Below the pieces are notes generated by a model. The model was not told where the DNA came from and made no database searches. It saw only the letters and a program-made list of their open reading frames with translations. Positions 8,405-16,206 of a stretch of DNA of 58,897 bases are shown here, in pieces. The stretch lies in the NCBI GenBank assembly GCA_024685775.1, contig JAIKVL010000026.1, forward strand, positions 1 to 58,897. The letters run 5' to 3'. Source of the stretch: Clostridia bacterium (GTDB lineage: Bacteria > Bacillota > Clostridia > Christensenellales > CAG-1252). Position numbers and translations under genes: made by a program. How positions within the stretch are numbered: the stretch's first letter is position 1; each line of letters begins with the position of its first letter.

Positions 8405-10000
8405 TTATTTCGTGAGTTCGTAGACCGCGCACTCAAACGCCGCGTATTCCCCGTTCGCGCCGCCCTTGCGGTTCGCGTTCGAAAGAAGCAATTTCCCTTC
8501 GGGAAGACCTTCGATCGTTTGCGCGTTCTCGAAATTGCAAACGACGAGGATCTTTTCCTTTTCGTCCTCGCGCACAAAAACGAATTGATTCTCTCTTTCG
8601 GGGAATAGCTGACGGCAATCGCCGCGGCGAAGCGCGTTCTTTTCGCGGCGAAGCGCGAGGAGATCGCGATAATAGCGCCAAATCGATTTTTCGCTCGCAA
8701 GGTCGGATGCGAGATTAATCTCGCCGCTCCGCGTGGCGTAGGGAAGCCACGGCGCGGAAGCGGTCGTAAAGCCGTGATTCGGAGTCCCGTCCCAAGCGAA
8801 GGGGCGGCGGGTGTTGTCGCGGCTGCCGAAGTTGATCTCTTCGAGGAGTTTATCCTCGGGGATCTTCCCCTGCTGCTCCTTATAGTAGCCCAAACATTCG
8901 ACATCGTTAAAGAAAGAAAGATCGGAATAATGCGAGTTCGCCGAGCCGATCTCCTGACCCTCGTAGATAAATGGGATCCCTTTTAAGAGACAGACCATCG
9001 TCGCGACCGTGGTCGCGCTCTCGTAGCGCAGCGCGCCGTCGTTTCCGACGCGGGAATTGAACCAAGGTCTGTCGTGATTATCGGTCAGAAGGATGTATAA
9101 AAGGTCGTGCTTCTCGGTGAAGCGTTCCCACCCCATCAAGATCTCTTTGACTTCGTCCATCCGATGCGGAACGGGCGTGTAGCGGCCTTGCCTGCCAACG
9201 TTCAAATGGGAGAATTGGAAGACGCTTTTGAGCTCCTTGCGATCCTGCCCGCAGGTCGCGACGATGCTCTCTTCCGTCGTCTCGGCTTCTCCGACCGTGT
9301 AAAGATTCGCGAGATGATCCCGCCCGAAGACTTCGCGAATGTATTCGTGCAAATGCGGTCCGTTTCGGCGCAAGCCTTTCTCGAAGTCCTTGGAAATATG
9401 ATCGAGGACGTCGCAGCGGAAACCGTCCACGCCCTTTCCGACCCAAAAATCGACGATCGCTTTATACTCTTCGCGGACTTTCGGATTCGTCCAGTTTACG
9501 TCCGGCTGCCCGACCGCGAAGGAATGCAAATAATACTCGTTCGTCTGCGCGTTATATTCCCACGCGCTGCCGCCGAATTCCGCCCGCCAATCGGTCAGGG
9601 GGCGATCCGCCCAGTAGTAATAATCGTGATAGGGGTTATCCTTGGAAGAGCGGGCTTGCCGAAACCACTCGTGCTCGCTCGAAGTGTGATTCGCGACGAA
9701 GTCCATAATGACTTTGATTCCCTTCGCGTGCGCGGCGGCGAGCAGGCGATCGAAATCCGCCATCGTCCCGTACATCGGATCGACGTCCTTATAGTCGGAA
9801 ATATCGTATCCGTTGTCGCATTGAGGGCTTTTGAAGATCGGGCAAAGCCAGATCGCGTTCACGCCGAGATCCGACAAATAATCAAGCTTGGAAATGACTC
9901 CGTTCAGATCGCCGATCCCATCCCCGTTCGTGTCGCAAAAACTCCGCGGGTAGATCTGATAGACGACCAAATCGTAGCAATCGGCGAATTCTTTCTTCAT
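8405..10000 (-). CDS. Alpha-glucosidase (oligo-1,6-glucosidase type), GH13
   Basis: Retaining glycosidase of 531 aa that should act on short alpha-glucosides in the cytoplasm. Conserved GH13 regions are visible: VYQIYPRSFCDTNGDGIGDL at the start, DFVANHTS (region I), GFRCDVLDHI with the Asp nucleophile (region II), GEAE with the acid/base Glu (region III) and TDNHDRPW (region IV). The short C-terminal beta domain ends in AVYELTK. The overall pattern is that of the GH13_31 MalL family. The gene starts after AAGGAGTCGC. It has its own promoter and a palindrome in the leader, and is followed directly by the GH106-like gene. Confidence 0.88.
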   Translation of the reverse strand: MKKEFADCYDLVVYQIYPRSFCDTNGDGIGDLNGVISKLDYLSDLGVNAIWLCPIFKSPQCDNGYDISDYKDVDPMYGTMADFDRLLAAAHAKGIKVIMDFVANHTSSEHEWFRQARSSKDNPYHDYYYWADRPLTDWRAEFGGSAWEYNAQTNEYYLHSFAVGQPDVNWTNPKVREEYKAIVDFWVGKGVDGFRCDVLDHISKDFEKGLRRNGPHLHEYIREVFGRDHLANLYTVGEAETTEESIVATCGQDRKELKSVFQFSHLNVGRQGRYTPVPHRMDEVKEILMGWERFTEKHDLLYILLTDNHDRPWFNSRVGNDGALRYESATTVATMVCLLKGIPFIYEGQEIGSANSHYSDLSFFNDVECLGYYKEQQGKIPEDKLLEEINFGSRDNTRRPFAWDGTPNHGFTTASAPWLPYATRSGEINLASDLASEKSIWRYYRDLLALRREKNALRRGDCRQLFPERENQFVFVREDEKEKILVVCNFENAQTIEGLPEGKLLLSNANRKGGANGEYAAFECAVYELTK

Positions 10001-10026
10001 AAAAGCGACTCCTTCCTTTCATCGGA

Positions 10027-10050
10027 GAGTTTTTCCTATTAGGAAAACTC
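10027..10050 (-). promoter_or_regulatory. Inverted repeat in the GH13 leader, possible operator
   Basis: GAGTTTTTCCTA and TAGGAAAACTC form a near-perfect palindrome with one extra base in one arm. It lies between the -10 box (10071-10076) and the start codon at 10000. This is where a sugar-responsive repressor could bind, but no run of T follows as expected for a terminator. Confidence 0.4.
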
Positions 10051-10070
10051 CTTTTCGCTCCGCACCGTTT

Positions 10071-10099
10071 ATTGTATCGTCGGGGAAAAAGAAAGTCAA
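10071..10099 (-). promoter_or_regulatory. Sigma-A promoter of the glycosidase operon
   Basis: Minus strand: TTGACT (10099-10094) and TACAAT (10076-10071), spacer 17. Confidence 0.75.
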
Positions 10100-10272
10100 G
10101 GTTTTCGCATCGGTTCACCCGCCGCGTTTCGTCTCATTCTCTTGATGTTTTTTCGGAAAAATCCATTCATTACAAAGAGAAGCGGCGAACGTTCTCACCG
10201 CTTCTTTCACTTTTCGTTCTTTCCCCGTTTCGGGGGTTTTCCCGCGCCGCGACGCTTTCGCCCGAGCGAAGA

Positions 10273-10797
10273 TCAGGAATCGTAAAAATGCCGACCGTCG
10301 TCCGTCAAAAGGCGTTCCGCCTTGGGATAGGAAAAGATCGCGTCGTTTTCGGCGTTCGCTTCCAAATAGCGCGCGAATTCTTCGGCGTACCATTTCGCCA
10401 TTTCGAGGTTATGCATACGGTAACACCCGCAATTAACGGGAGCCGCGCCGGGCACTTCTTCCGCGCGCTCCACCGAGCGAAACGCATCCAAAATCAGCGC
10501 GTACAGCTCCCGCGGCGCGCGATTTCCTTTCAGAATCAGATAAAAGCCCGTAAGGCACCCCATCGGCCCCCAGTAGACGACCTCGTCTTTCCAAACGGGA
10601 TCGTTGCGAAGGTAGGTCGCGATAATATGTTCGAGCGAATGCATCGCCGCGACGTCGATCACGGGCTCCCGATTCGGGCGTTTCAGCCGAACGTCATAGG
10701 TCGTTACGGAGTATTCCCCCAGCCGATCGACCCTGCTTTCGAAAATCCCGGGGACAATGCGCATATGATCCACAGAAAAGCTTTGTATCAATTCCAT
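10273..10797 (-). CDS. luxS: S-ribosylhomocysteine lyase LuxS
   Basis: 174 aa metalloenzyme that cleaves S-ribosylhomocysteine to homocysteine and DPD, the precursor of autoinducer-2. It belongs to the activated methyl cycle. Metal-binding HSLEH (residues about 53-57) and a later Cys in VNCGCYRMHN are present. The active-site block GPMGCLTGFYL is intact and the length is normal. The start at 10797 follows AAGGAGAACG. It lies alone downstream of the tRNA terminator. No partner gene such as pfs is next to it. Confidence 0.95.
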   Translation of the reverse strand: MELIQSFSVDHMRIVPGIFESRVDRLGEYSVTTYDVRLKRPNREPVIDVAAMHSLEHIIATYLRNDPVWKDEVVYWGPMGCLTGFYLILKGNRAPRELYALILDAFRSVERAEEVPGAAPVNCGCYRMHNLEMAKWYAEEFARYLEANAENDAIFSYPKAERLLTDDGRHFYDS

Positions 10798-10838
10798 ATC
10801 GTTCTCCTTCCCGATTTAAGCCCTTGACAAATTAAATA

Positions 10839-10864
10839 AAAATGTCGGATATTTCCGACATTTT
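10839..10864 (-). terminator. Terminator of the tRNA-Pro/tRNA-Val unit
   Basis: Eleven-base perfect arms AAAATGTCGGA and TCCGACATTTT with a four-base loop. On the minus strand it lies six bases after the tRNA-Val CCA and is followed by T-rich sequence. Confidence 0.8.
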
Positions 10865-10869
10865 CGAGT

Positions 10870-10945
10870 TGGTGGGCAATAAGGGACTCGAACCCCTGGC
10901 TTCCTCCATGTGACGGAGGCACTCTACCAACTGAGTCAATTGCCC
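10870..10945 (-). tRNA. tRNA-Val(CAC)
   Basis: Full cloverleaf on the minus strand: acceptor GGGCAAT pairs with ATTGCCC, D arm ACTC/GAGT, anticodon stem CCTCC/GGAGG with loop GTCACAT (anticodon CAC), T arm AGGGG/CCCTT with TTCGAGT. CCA is encoded at 10872-10870. The G at position 32 of the loop is unusual. Confidence 0.9.
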
Positions 10946-10949
10946 GATT

Positions 10950-11026
10950 TGGTCTGAGTGAGAAGATTCGAACTTCCGGCCTCTTGAACCCCATTCAAGC
11001 GCGCTACCAAACTGCGCCACACCCAG
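10950..11026 (-). tRNA. tRNA-Pro(GGG)
   Basis: Minus strand: acceptor CTGGGTG pairs with CACTCAG. The anticodon stem CTTGA/TCAAG encloses the loop ATGGGGT (anticodon GGG). The T loop is TTCGAAT and CCA is encoded. It stands directly upstream of tRNA-Val in the same transcript. Confidence 0.9.
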
Positions 11027-11392
11027 ATAAACGTATTAAACTTTTAAGAACCGAACTGCCGCTTGCGTTTGGGAGCGCGCTGCGCGCATATGCCGAAGGC
11101 CATGCCGTAAGTCTCCTGAGAGCGAGATCCGATCCTTATCCGAGCAGACACCTTGATTTTGCACTACGATTATGCATACCAAACTGCGCCACACCCAGAT
11201 AATGCTATGTATTCAGTTGTTTGGGTTCGAGCGGTATTCCCCACGCGAACATAAGAATTGTATCACGATTCAAAAAAGATTTCAACTGTTTTAGACTTTT
11301 TTATAGGATTTCTTCAAAAGCGCGCTTTGCGCGGCGAAGGCTCCGCCTTTTCGCGCTCGCGCGGGAAAACGCGCCTACCGCCTTGTTTTTTC
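11027..11392. other. Intergenic stretch with a tRNA remnant
   Basis: No protein gene seen. It holds the tRNA-Pro fragment at 11177-11202 and GC-rich palindromic sequence near 11330-11370 (GCGGCGAAGGCTCCGCC). Confidence 0.4.
11177..11202 (-). repeat. Duplicated 5' part of tRNA-Pro
   Basis: Twenty-six bases identical to 11005-11030, i.e. the first 22 bases of tRNA-Pro plus its upstream flank. The rest of the tRNA is missing or unrecognisable, so this is a remnant of a duplication or insertion. Confidence 0.8.
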
Positions 11393-11421
11393 TTGACAAC
11401 AGGGAATGCGTATGCTACAAT
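11393..11421 (+). promoter_or_regulatory. Promoter of tRNA-Val(TAC)
   Basis: Perfect TTGACA (11393-11398) and TACAAT (11416-11421) with 17-base spacing, 16 bases ahead of the tRNA. Confidence 0.85.
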
Positions 11422-11437
11422 ACGGGAGATTTGAAAC

Positions 11438-11513
11438 GGAATCATAGCTCAGCTGGTAGAGCACATGCCTTACAAGCATGGGGTCATAGGTTCGAGCCCT
11501 ATTGGTTCCACCA
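11438..11513 (+). tRNA. tRNA-Val(TAC)
   Basis: Acceptor GGAATCA pairs with TGGTTCC. D arm GCTC/GAGC, anticodon stem CATGC/GCATG with loop CTTACAA (anticodon TAC), T loop TTCGAGC. CCA is encoded at 11511-11513. Confidence 0.95.
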
Positions 11514-11516
11514 CAG

Positions 11517-11560
11517 GCAGTCTAATACAAATATTTCGTTAAGACTGCCTTCTTTTTTTT
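11517..11560 (+). terminator. tRNA-Val(TAC) terminator
   Basis: GGCAGTCT at 11517-11524 pairs with AGACTGCC at 11542-11549, followed by TTC and eight T. Confidence 0.85.
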
Positions 11561-11626
11561 CGGAAAATCCATCCGTTTCCCATCCTTAATGGGTTTCGAG
11601 TAAGCGGGATTTGTCAACTGCCCTAC

Positions 11627-13870
11627 TTACAGATTGGATACAAACTCCCACAAAGAGTCTTTGCTGTTTGTAAGATCTGACAAAATATCAACCATACGTG
11701 ATGTCACTTTTAAATTTGGAGAATAAATCCATCCCTCATCACCCTTATGTTTTGTAATGATTTCATCTGTTATCATTTTATTAATAATCTTTTCACAGAT
11801 TTTGCTATCGCCTTTATCGCCCAATCCACGTAGCAATGCCTCTTCTTTTCTTCCATTTCCTTTTGTAACCGTTGAAAAAATCTTTTTTATTATAGTCACC
11901 AAAATTGTTTGCGATCTCGTTAAATTTGCATTTTTTATGCGATTAACGGTACTGACTGGCTCGAACTCATCTACACTACAATTATTATTTATTCCACCAG
12001 GCAAGCTTTTTTTCGTTGAAATACCCTTTATTCTTCCAATAGTAGTATCTTCTATACATACAGTTGCAAAATCACAATTCGTTAGGTCTAAGAATTCTAT
12101 TATTGAACCCCTAATATCTAAATTTGCTATTTGTTTATTTGAAAAGTCAAGAAACGGAATATATACATTTTTTAAAATAATATTCCTGAAATCTATTGAT
12201 TGATATGTTGCTCCTTTAGCCAGCGCCATAATTATATCTAATGCGAAAAACATATTAACTCGGCGCGACGATAAAAGAGCTGCATTCAAGAATTCTTTTT
12301 CACGACTTTCATCAAAAAAAATATAATCCGATAAGATATTTATTCCTTCTTTATTGAGAGAACAATTCCACTTTTCATCATAAACTGTTTTATCCATTTT
12401 TTGTACAGATCTTATGACATCTTCGGCTCTTAATCCATTCATTATATATGAGTCAACAAACATGCGCTCATTGCTATTTGAATCTACCCGTCCCAGTCCC
12501 GGTAGACGATGTAGCATAATTGCTGATTCTTCATTGGGACGCTCTCCTGTTATATCCTCAAATGCTTGATTAAGTTCGCTAAGCGAAATAGGCCCGAAAT
12601 CTTTATCCTTCTTTCGGCCAATACGTCCAACTCTAATCATAATATCCTTTATCGTATCTTCATTTAATGCCGGATTAATTCTTGATTCACGCTTTGCCAA
12701 CAAAGTTAAAAAATTATCCCAAAAGTCGCATTCATTAACAATTGCTCCTTTAACGTCAAATAACTCCCCCAAATTGTGTACTGCAATGCTCATAATTAAA
12801 GGGCGTTTTGGCAACCATTGCGGAATATATGACACCTGCTTGTTTGCCGTTTTTTCAAGATAATCTTTTATTTGTTGTTCACTGAATTCTTCAGCGCAAC
12901 TAAGGATGATGGTATTCTTTGAATTTAATCCAAAACTCGAAAGCATTTCTTCATCCGAATTAAAATAATGTTCTCTCCCAGTTATCAAGCAACCGCCTTG
13001 GGTGTTCATAATTAAATCTTTAACTGCACGAACTGCATTTGCTCTAAGTGAACTCATTTTTTCCGGATCTACACTCCATGATTGCGATCCTATTTCGTCA
13101 AACCCATCCAAAAGAAAAACCATATCTTTATCGTAGAAGACTTCTTTCAATCCCTCCGATGTGATAGATAAATCATCCAAATGTCTACGCAATAATTCTT
13201 TATGGTTTTTTGCGCCCCAGTGTTCTCGCAAATTGATTGCGACAGTATATAAAGGCTTCTCGAAATGTAATTTGCTTATTCTTTCAAATAGTTCTTTTAC
13301 ACATCTACTTTTTCCTGTTCCAAAACCACCTTTTAAAATTATTCTACTTCCTTGCAACAGCTTTTTTACAATATTTTCAATGGTATAACTCTCTCCGGTT
13401 TTGGTATTCGTATAATTTACTGGGATATAAACATTATTTTCTATGGAACCAGTTTCTATCTCAACAAGACTCCCAAAAGGTTGCTTAAGACGGTGAAAAA
13501 CATACAAATCATAATTGAACCACATATTTTCAAATTCTGAAAGGGACATAACTGTGACCTTAGCGGCATCGCCAGTTGTTCTCATACTATTCGTAGGAGT
13601 TTCGGTCATTACTATATACTTTTCGGTATAAATATTTTTACTGAATAAAGCGAAACCAACCGACGATAATTTGCTTATATCTGTCCTAATTTTATCTAAC
13701 GTGTTATTCTTTGAGACTTCAACCAAGCAATAATAATCATTGTTTTTTTCAACATAAGAATCAATTTGCACGCCTTCTATTACCTTGCTAAATGCAGGCT
13801 TTCCCCATATTCTAGAAGCTATTTTTCTTACTTGTTCCTCGACATCTTGCCACTTAATCTTTTCTTCCAT
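11627..13870 (-). CDS. NACHT-type NTPase, candidate anti-phage defence protein
   Basis: 747 aa. Residues 1-110 may be a nuclease-like alpha/beta domain (IDSYVEKNNDYY... LVEVSKN, resembling a degenerate PD-(D/E)xK core). The NACHT NTPase follows: Walker A GGFGTGKS near 187, Walker B FLLDGFDEIG near 250, sensor GCLITGREHY near 295. After the helical section, residues 560-640 resemble pentapeptide-like beta repeats (FLDFSNKQIANLDIRGS). The C-terminal 100 residues look winged-helix-like. This layout fits bacterial NACHT proteins, many of which defend against phage. The role here is inferred. Strongly AT-rich, downstream of a tRNA gene and co-transcribed with the ATPase at 13885. Confidence 0.75.
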   Translation of the reverse strand: MEEKIKWQDVEEQVRKIASRIWGKPAFSKVIEGVQIDSYVEKNNDYYCLVEVSKNNTLDKIRTDISKLSSVGFALFSKNIYTEKYIVMTETPTNSMRTTGDAAKVTVMSLSEFENMWFNYDLYVFHRLKQPFGSLVEIETGSIENNVYIPVNYTNTKTGESYTIENIVKKLLQGSRIILKGGFGTGKSRCVKELFERISKLHFEKPLYTVAINLREHWGAKNHKELLRRHLDDLSITSEGLKEVFYDKDMVFLLDGFDEIGSQSWSVDPEKMSSLRANAVRAVKDLIMNTQGGCLITGREHYFNSDEEMLSSFGLNSKNTIILSCAEEFSEQQIKDYLEKTANKQVSYIPQWLPKRPLIMSIAVHNLGELFDVKGAIVNECDFWDNFLTLLAKRESRINPALNEDTIKDIMIRVGRIGRKKDKDFGPISLSELNQAFEDITGERPNEESAIMLHRLPGLGRVDSNSNERMFVDSYIMNGLRAEDVIRSVQKMDKTVYDEKWNCSLNKEGINILSDYIFFDESREKEFLNAALLSSRRVNMFFALDIIMALAKGATYQSIDFRNIILKNVYIPFLDFSNKQIANLDIRGSIIEFLDLTNCDFATVCIEDTTIGRIKGISTKKSLPGGINNNCSVDEFEPVSTVNRIKNANLTRSQTILVTIIKKIFSTVTKGNGRKEEALLRGLGDKGDSKICEKIINKMITDEIITKHKGDEGWIYSPNLKVTSRMVDILSDLTNSKDSLWEFVSNL

Positions 13871-13884
13871 ATTAATGCTCCTTT

Positions 13885-15135
13885 TTATTTTTCAAAACTA
13901 TCTTTTTCCAACAAGAAATCCCTCAAAGACAGCATCAAGATGCCCTGCTCGTTATATCCGCTGAGAATCGGTTGATTGACGATGATGATCTTGCGGAAGG
14001 CGTCGTTTATGGCGAGCAAGGATGCTTGCTCCTGCTTCATCTTCTCCTCGGAAGGGATATTGTAAGCCGACTGAATGTAATACCTGCGGTTGCCGAGATT
14101 GACGACAAAGTCCACTTCCAACTTATTACGCGTAAAGGTGCCCTTCTCTTTTTCAACGGTTTCCACTACCCCGACATCCACGGAATAACCACGTAGGCGA
14201 AGCTCGTTGTAGATAACGTTCTCCATAATATGCGTATATTCCTGCTGACGGAAGGAAAGGCGGGCGTTGCGAAGTCCGAGGTCAACGAAATAATACTTTG
14301 CGGGCGTGTTGATATATTTTTTGCCCTTGATATCGTAGCGGATCACTTTTTCAATCAAGAAGGCATCCTCCAAATAATCGATATAGGATGCGATCGTATT
14401 CGCCGAAAGCTTGACGTTCTTCACGCTGGCAAAGGTGTTGGAAAGCTTCAAAGGATTGGTCAGCGCCCCAATGCTCGACGCAAGCACGTCGGTCAGTTCG
14501 CCGATCTCCGAATTCCCGCGCAGATTATTCCGATTGATGATATCCGCGAGGTACGTCGTCTCAAAAAGGCTCGTCAAATACTTTGCCTTATCCTCGGGAG
14601 TCTCCATCGAAAGGCAAAGAGGCATTCCGCCGTAATTGCAGTACATTACCCACGCTTTCTCGAATTCGCCGCCGTAAACCGAATAAAACTCCGAGAAACT
14701 GAGAGGATAGACTCGAATCTCGTCGCCGCGTCCTCTGAACTCCGTGATGATATCGCTGGATAGGAACTTGGAATTACTACCGGTGATGTAGATATCCGCA
14801 TTGTCAATATGCAGAAAGCCGTTTACTACGCTTTCAAAATCGGGAACAAGCTGGACCTCATCAAGAAGGATATAGTAGTCCTTGTCGTCAACGATCTTGG
14901 AAGTGACGTATTCGTACAGCTTATCCGGGGACTGCAAATGCTTGTTGCCATACCCTTCAAGAGCGATGGAAACAATGTGATCCTCGGGGACGCCGCTATC
15001 CAGCAAATGCTTTTTAAAAAGCTTCAAAAGCAAATAAGACTTCCCGCAACGTCTGACGCCGGTAACAATCTTCACCATCCCGTTCTTTTTGTGCCCGATA
15101 AGCTTATTCAAATAAAAATCACGCTTGATTTCCAT
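13885..15135 (-). CDS. ATP-binding protein, AAA_14/DUF4143 family
   Basis: 416 aa. N-terminal ATPase with Walker A GVRRCGKSYLL near 26 and Walker B YYILLDEVQLVPDFE near 93. The middle carries the NNLRGNSEIGELTDVLASS helical block and the C-terminal DUF4143 domain (YFVDLGLRNARLSF, KLEVDFVV, a nuclease-like EVDFVV motif). These proteins are widespread and poorly understood, often in accessory regions. The SD GGAGC lies ahead of the ATG at 15135. It leads a two-gene operon with the NACHT gene 14 bases downstream. Base composition is between host and island. Confidence 0.85.
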   Translation of the reverse strand: MEIKRDFYLNKLIGHKKNGMVKIVTGVRRCGKSYLLLKLFKKHLLDSGVPEDHIVSIALEGYGNKHLQSPDKLYEYVTSKIVDDKDYYILLDEVQLVPDFESVVNGFLHIDNADIYITGSNSKFLSSDIITEFRGRGDEIRVYPLSFSEFYSVYGGEFEKAWVMYCNYGGMPLCLSMETPEDKAKYLTSLFETTYLADIINRNNLRGNSEIGELTDVLASSIGALTNPLKLSNTFASVKNVKLSANTIASYIDYLEDAFLIEKVIRYDIKGKKYINTPAKYYFVDLGLRNARLSFRQQEYTHIMENVIYNELRLRGYSVDVGVVETVEKEKGTFTRNKLEVDFVVNLGNRRYYIQSAYNIPSEEKMKQEQASLLAINDAFRKIIIVNQPILSGYNEQGILMLSLRDFLLEKDSFEK

Positions 15136-15164
15136 GATTGCTCCTTATGGTCTTGATTGTTTAC

Positions 15165-15193
15165 ATTATACCATTGAGCTATGCCCGAGTCAA
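15165..15193 (-). promoter_or_regulatory. Promoter of the ATPase-NACHT operon, with a tRNA-like spacer
   Basis: Minus strand: TTGACT (15193-15188), spacer of 17, TATAAT (15170-15165). The spacer and -10 box read GGGCATAGCTCAATGGTA, which matches the 5' half of a tRNA. Confidence 0.8.
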
Positions 15194-15489
15194 TATAGCC
15201 GTTGAGAATTTTTGTAAAAAGTTGCAGTTTTTCTCAATAGAAATGAGCGAAGTGCCCGGATTTTCGTTACCATTGCCCCGCTTTAAACAGCATAATAAGC
15301 CCAATTAAGTCATTTTGTTTTATTTGCACATCTTTTGTATTATGAAAAACAAGTAAAAACACCTCGTTTTTAATGGAAAATTCAATATTCGATTTGGTTT
15401 GCGTCGTCTCCACCAAAAAACCTCGCCGACAGTCAGCGAGATTTTTTTATTCAAAGCAAAGCCCTATGAATCAAGGAAACGCCCTATCG
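15194..15489. other. AT-rich intergenic stretch with terminator
   Basis: No gene seen. A hairpin with arms CTCGC (15422-15426) and GCGAG (15436-15440) followed by seven T, and A-rich on the other side, can stop transcription in both directions. Confidence 0.5.
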
Positions 15490-16176
15490 TCAGCCCTTCA
15501 CCAACCCGAAGATCACTTCCAAAACCCCGGAACTTATAACCTTATTCAAATAGCGCCAGCCCGCTTCTTCCGAACCCGGAGCGTGGCGATGGATCGTAAC
15601 GCCACCGAGAAGATCCGCCGTCACTTCCCAAGGCTGGGAGTAATAATCGGCGGGCATGTTCATAATAGACGGGATCGCGATCGCGAAAACGTACTTCAAA
15701 AATCCGATCAATTGATACTGCTCGTAATGCCCGTGCTCGTGCTTTAAGAGTTCTTCGAGGAGGAAAAGGTCTTTGATATTTTTGTCGTGCGCGTGCAAAC
15801 CGAGCAACCGCCCGAAAGAACCGGAGCGCCCGTTCGACCAGTCGCCGAAGAACAAGACTTGCCCTTTGTAACCCGCGAAATAGTAAGCCGCGCTGACGCG
15901 AGCGGGATCTTCGTTATCGAGATCGAAAAGCAACGCGTCCGAGACCAATTTGCAGAGGAAGATCGCGAATTTTTCCTTGACCCCGAGTTCTTCGAGATCC
16001 GCCGCCCCGTCCGTTTCGGCGCAAACCGCCGACTCTGCCGCGCTCTCCTTTTCTTCCGCGCTCGCATAGACGGCGAACGCGCTCATGCTCGGAGCGAGCA
16101 AAACGAGCGCCGAAACGAGGATCAGGATCGTCCGCCCGATCCCCCGCCAAAAAGATCTCCTATTTGAAAAACTCAT
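15490..16176 (-). CDS. Exported protein with a metallopeptidase-like HEHGH motif
   Basis: 228 aa from the ATG at 16176, after AAGGAGAAGGGT. The signal sequence is GIGRTILILVSALVLLAPS with a likely cleavage near AFAVYASAEE. The mature part has LEELLKHEHGHYEQ near 150, which fits a zinc-binding HExxH, and a later YYSQPWEVTADLLGGV with a candidate third ligand (Glu or Asp). A hydrophobic stretch (FLKYVFAIAIPSI) lies between them. Possibly a secreted or membrane-associated peptidase, but activity is unproven. It follows the decayed GGDEF-EAL gene on the same strand by 30 bases and may share its transcript. Confidence 0.6.
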   Translation of the reverse strand: MSFSNRRSFWRGIGRTILILVSALVLLAPSMSAFAVYASAEEKESAAESAVCAETDGAADLEELGVKEKFAIFLCKLVSDALLFDLDNEDPARVSAAYYFAGYKGQVLFFGDWSNGRSGSFGRLLGLHAHDKNIKDLFLLEELLKHEHGHYEQYQLIGFLKYVFAIAIPSIMNMPADYYSQPWEVTADLLGGVTIHRHAPGSEEAGWRYLNKVISSGVLEVIFGLVKG

Positions 16177-16206
16177 ACCCTTCTCCTTCCTTTCGATTCC
16201 TTTCAC

